A stretch of 45,475 nucleotides of DNA from an uncultured Alphaproteobacteria bacterium. GTDB taxonomy: Bacteria > Pseudomonadota > Alphaproteobacteria > RF32 > CAG-239. The notes under the pieces are model-generated. The model did no database searches. It was not told the origin of the DNA and worked only from the letters and a program-made list of their open reading frames with translations. Location of the stretch: positions 86,619 through 132,093 of the forward strand of contig CALXTQ010000018.1 of NCBI GenBank assembly GCA_944391485.1. Direction: 5' to 3'. The position numbers and the translations under genes were made by a program. Of the stretch, positions 44,428 to 45,475 are shown piece after piece. Numbering within the stretch: the stretch's first letter is position 1; every line of letters starts with the position of its first letter.

Positions 44428-44649
44428 TTATTGTTCTGTCTTCGTCGCCGGAGAGATAGGATATTCGGTATCAAAATCAATTTCTTCGACAACATCCAAA
44501 ATCCAGCCCGGATCAAAGCGTTTTTCGTTCCGCTGAAGTTTGCAGGCAAATGACAGAGGCATAATTGATCTTGTTATCAAAATCCCGGAGAACATTCCGG
44601 AATCTTTGCGTCTGTGTTTTAAAAACTTTCTCAAGATTCTGTATCTCAC
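44428..44649 (-). CDS. Doubtful small ORF or gene remnant, 73 aa
   Basis: A reading frame starting with GTG at 44649, no Shine-Dalgarno. The basic N-terminus and acidic C-terminal half (DVVEEIDFDTEYP) look more protein-like than the surroundings, so it may be a remnant of a larger gene. No family recognised. The 200 bases upstream (44650-44848) show no feature I can support. Confidence 0.25.
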   Translation of the reverse strand: MRYRILRKFLKHRRKDSGMFSGILITRSIMPLSFACKLQRNEKRFDPGWILDVVEEIDFDTEYPISPATKTEQ

Positions 44650-44848
44650 TTTAAAATGAATGGATTATTTAATTTTTTGAGATAATGCTGTGGCGGCTCT
44701 TATCTCACTATCCGATTATATTTCCTAAATTTTATAAACGTCAATTAGTAATTTAATAAAATCTGCATATTATACAAAAAAGTGTGCCGTTTTTCCGGCG
44801 GCGATACTTTGTTTGAAGATTTTTCAGGAGGCACAGGCGATAGGACGA

Positions 44849-45190
44849 TTATTTTTTCTTTGCGGAAAGAATATTATCGGCAATATCTGCAATGATTTTG
44901 ATTGTTTTTTCATCTTCATGCTGAAGGCGTTTGATGAGATTTTCAAGAGTAGGAGAATAGATAACCGGCGTATATTCTGCCTCAGAAATAATGAAGCCTA
45001 AGTTTATACCCAAGCCTTTTGCAGCAGAAAAATATGAAGATATCCGAGGATCAGCTCTTCCTTTTTCAATATTGGAAATCGTATGCTTCATTTTTCCAGA
45101 TAATTCAGCAAGATCATCTTGCGTCAAACCTTTTTCTTTTCTGAATTTTGCGAAACGCCTTCCAAGTTTATATATTTCTTCTTTACACAT
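44849..45190 (-). CDS. XRE-family helix-turn-helix regulator
   Basis: A 113-residue (from the ATG at 45190) DNA-binding protein. Residues about 9-62 form a Cro/C1-type HTH with LTQDDLAELSGKMKHTISNIEKG. The C-terminal 50 residues are helical and may dimerise. Neither the ATG nor a GTG at 45208 has a Shine-Dalgarno; a TATAAT on the minus strand at 45217-45212 would give a very short leader. Such small XRE proteins often repress themselves or a neighbouring mobile or toxin-antitoxin locus. No partner gene is visible, but the folded element at the right edge is close. Confidence 0.8.
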   Translation of the reverse strand: MCKEEIYKLGRRFAKFRKEKGLTQDDLAELSGKMKHTISNIEKGRADPRISSYFSAAKGLGINLGFIISEAEYTPVIYSPTLENLIKRLQHEDEKTIKIIADIADNILSAKKK

Positions 45191-45332
45191 GATAAATTGT
45201 ATAATCACATTATTATATTTATAAAACCATTACAAAATCTTATGATTTTTATGTTGGCATGTATGAAAAATTATAATATCTTGTACCTAAAATTAATATC
45301 TATTATGAGAAATAAAAGATATTGAAGTTAAC

Positions 45333-45465
45333 AATAACCGTGGCAACACGGTTATCGATGGGCTAAAAATAGTCCGGACGAATTGACGTTCGTCTTATAC
45401 ACAAGCAGAGTCTGGATATAGCTCTGTAACTCAGCTATTGACTCTTAATAGTTGGGACTATATCC
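45333..45465. other. Strongly folded, pseudoknot-capable element at the window edge
   Basis: Non-coding stretch with consecutive perfect or near-perfect helices. They are: a 9-bp stem closed by a GCAA tetraloop (45334-45342 with 45347-45355); GGGCTA/TAGTCC with AAAA loop (45360-45365 with 45370-45375, one G-U); GACGAA/TTCGTC (45377-45382 with 45389-45394); CAGAG/CTCTG (45406-45410 with 45422-45426) whose loop GGATATAG (45414-45421) is complementary to CTATATCC (45458-45465), i.e. a pseudoknot; and CTATT/AATAG (45435-45439 with 45447-45451). Read on the minus strand, 45465-45454 is GGATATAGTCCC, like the S element of group I introns. The element probably continues beyond the window. The 140 bases before it are AT-rich with nothing else supported. 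Confidence 0.45.
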
Positions 45466-45475
45466 TCCGGTTGTA

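Noticed and set aside
45333..45475. Group I intron inserted in a tRNA gene
   Set aside because: No 3' tRNA half (TTCGA arm or CCA) is found on the minus strand downstream of the putative intron end.

Overview
The window looks like chromosome from a Gram-negative alphaproteobacterium, probably an uncultured host- or gut-associated lineage. That identification is inference from gene content and order: a TPR_21/YfgM-like protein, BamB and Der in a row; adjacent psd-pssA; a Bat-type VWA operon; a DUF1294 protein; and many lipoproteins. No rRNA or marker gene fixes the taxon. Most genes have clear Shine-Dalgarno sequences, and several promoters and rho-independent terminators can be read directly.

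Layout. 0-2.2 kb: the 3' end of an unknown gene, a PH-domain membrane protein, a patatin-like lipase and tRNA-Leu(UAA). 2.2-3.8 kb: psd-pssA, making phosphatidylethanolamine. 3.8-8.5 kb (minus strand): der, bamB, a YfgM-like protein and an unknown membrane protein with an internally repeated layout. 8.7-14.2 kb (plus strand): a PAS-GGDEF diguanylate cyclase, an RlmD-like RNA methyltransferase lacking its TRAM domain, a lipoprotein and transketolase. 14.2-14.6 kb is a degenerate 25-26 bp tandem repeat, followed by a SemiSWEET sugar transporter. 14.9-21.2 kb: two unknown proteins, class II aldolase, a ferritin-like protein, rpe and a PhoB-like regulator. 21.2-24.6 kb: an M16 peptidase and a 633-residue flagellin whose middle is replaced by a predicted parallel beta-helix. 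24.8-30.2 kb: tgt, a LOG-family protein, an ABC exporter and a fused SpmA/SpmB-type membrane protein. 30.2-38 kb: an alpha/beta-hydrolase lipoprotein, dtd, a helical-repeat protein, LpoB-like and LPP20/CsgG-like envelope proteins, an M48-PDZ lipoprotein protease, DUF1294 and an MsbA-like exporter. 38-43.6 kb: a small unknown gene and a bat operon (DUF4381, BatA, BatB/C fusion, BatD). 43.6-45.5 kb is mostly non-coding: repeats, a good candidate for a free-standing small RNA, an XRE repressor, and a strongly folded element running off the right edge.

Functionally, much of the window concerns the envelope: phospholipid synthesis, outer-membrane protein assembly, LPS/lipid export, lipoproteins and proteases. 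Three sugar-phosphate enzymes (transketolase, aldolase, ribulose-phosphate epimerase) lie within 8 kb but in separate transcription units. No phage, transposase or CRISPR array was recognised. The most unusual items are the beta-helix flagellin, the small-RNA candidate at 43.9-44.07 kb, the pseudoknot-capable element at 45.33-45.47 kb, and recurrent degenerate minisatellites in intergenic DNA.
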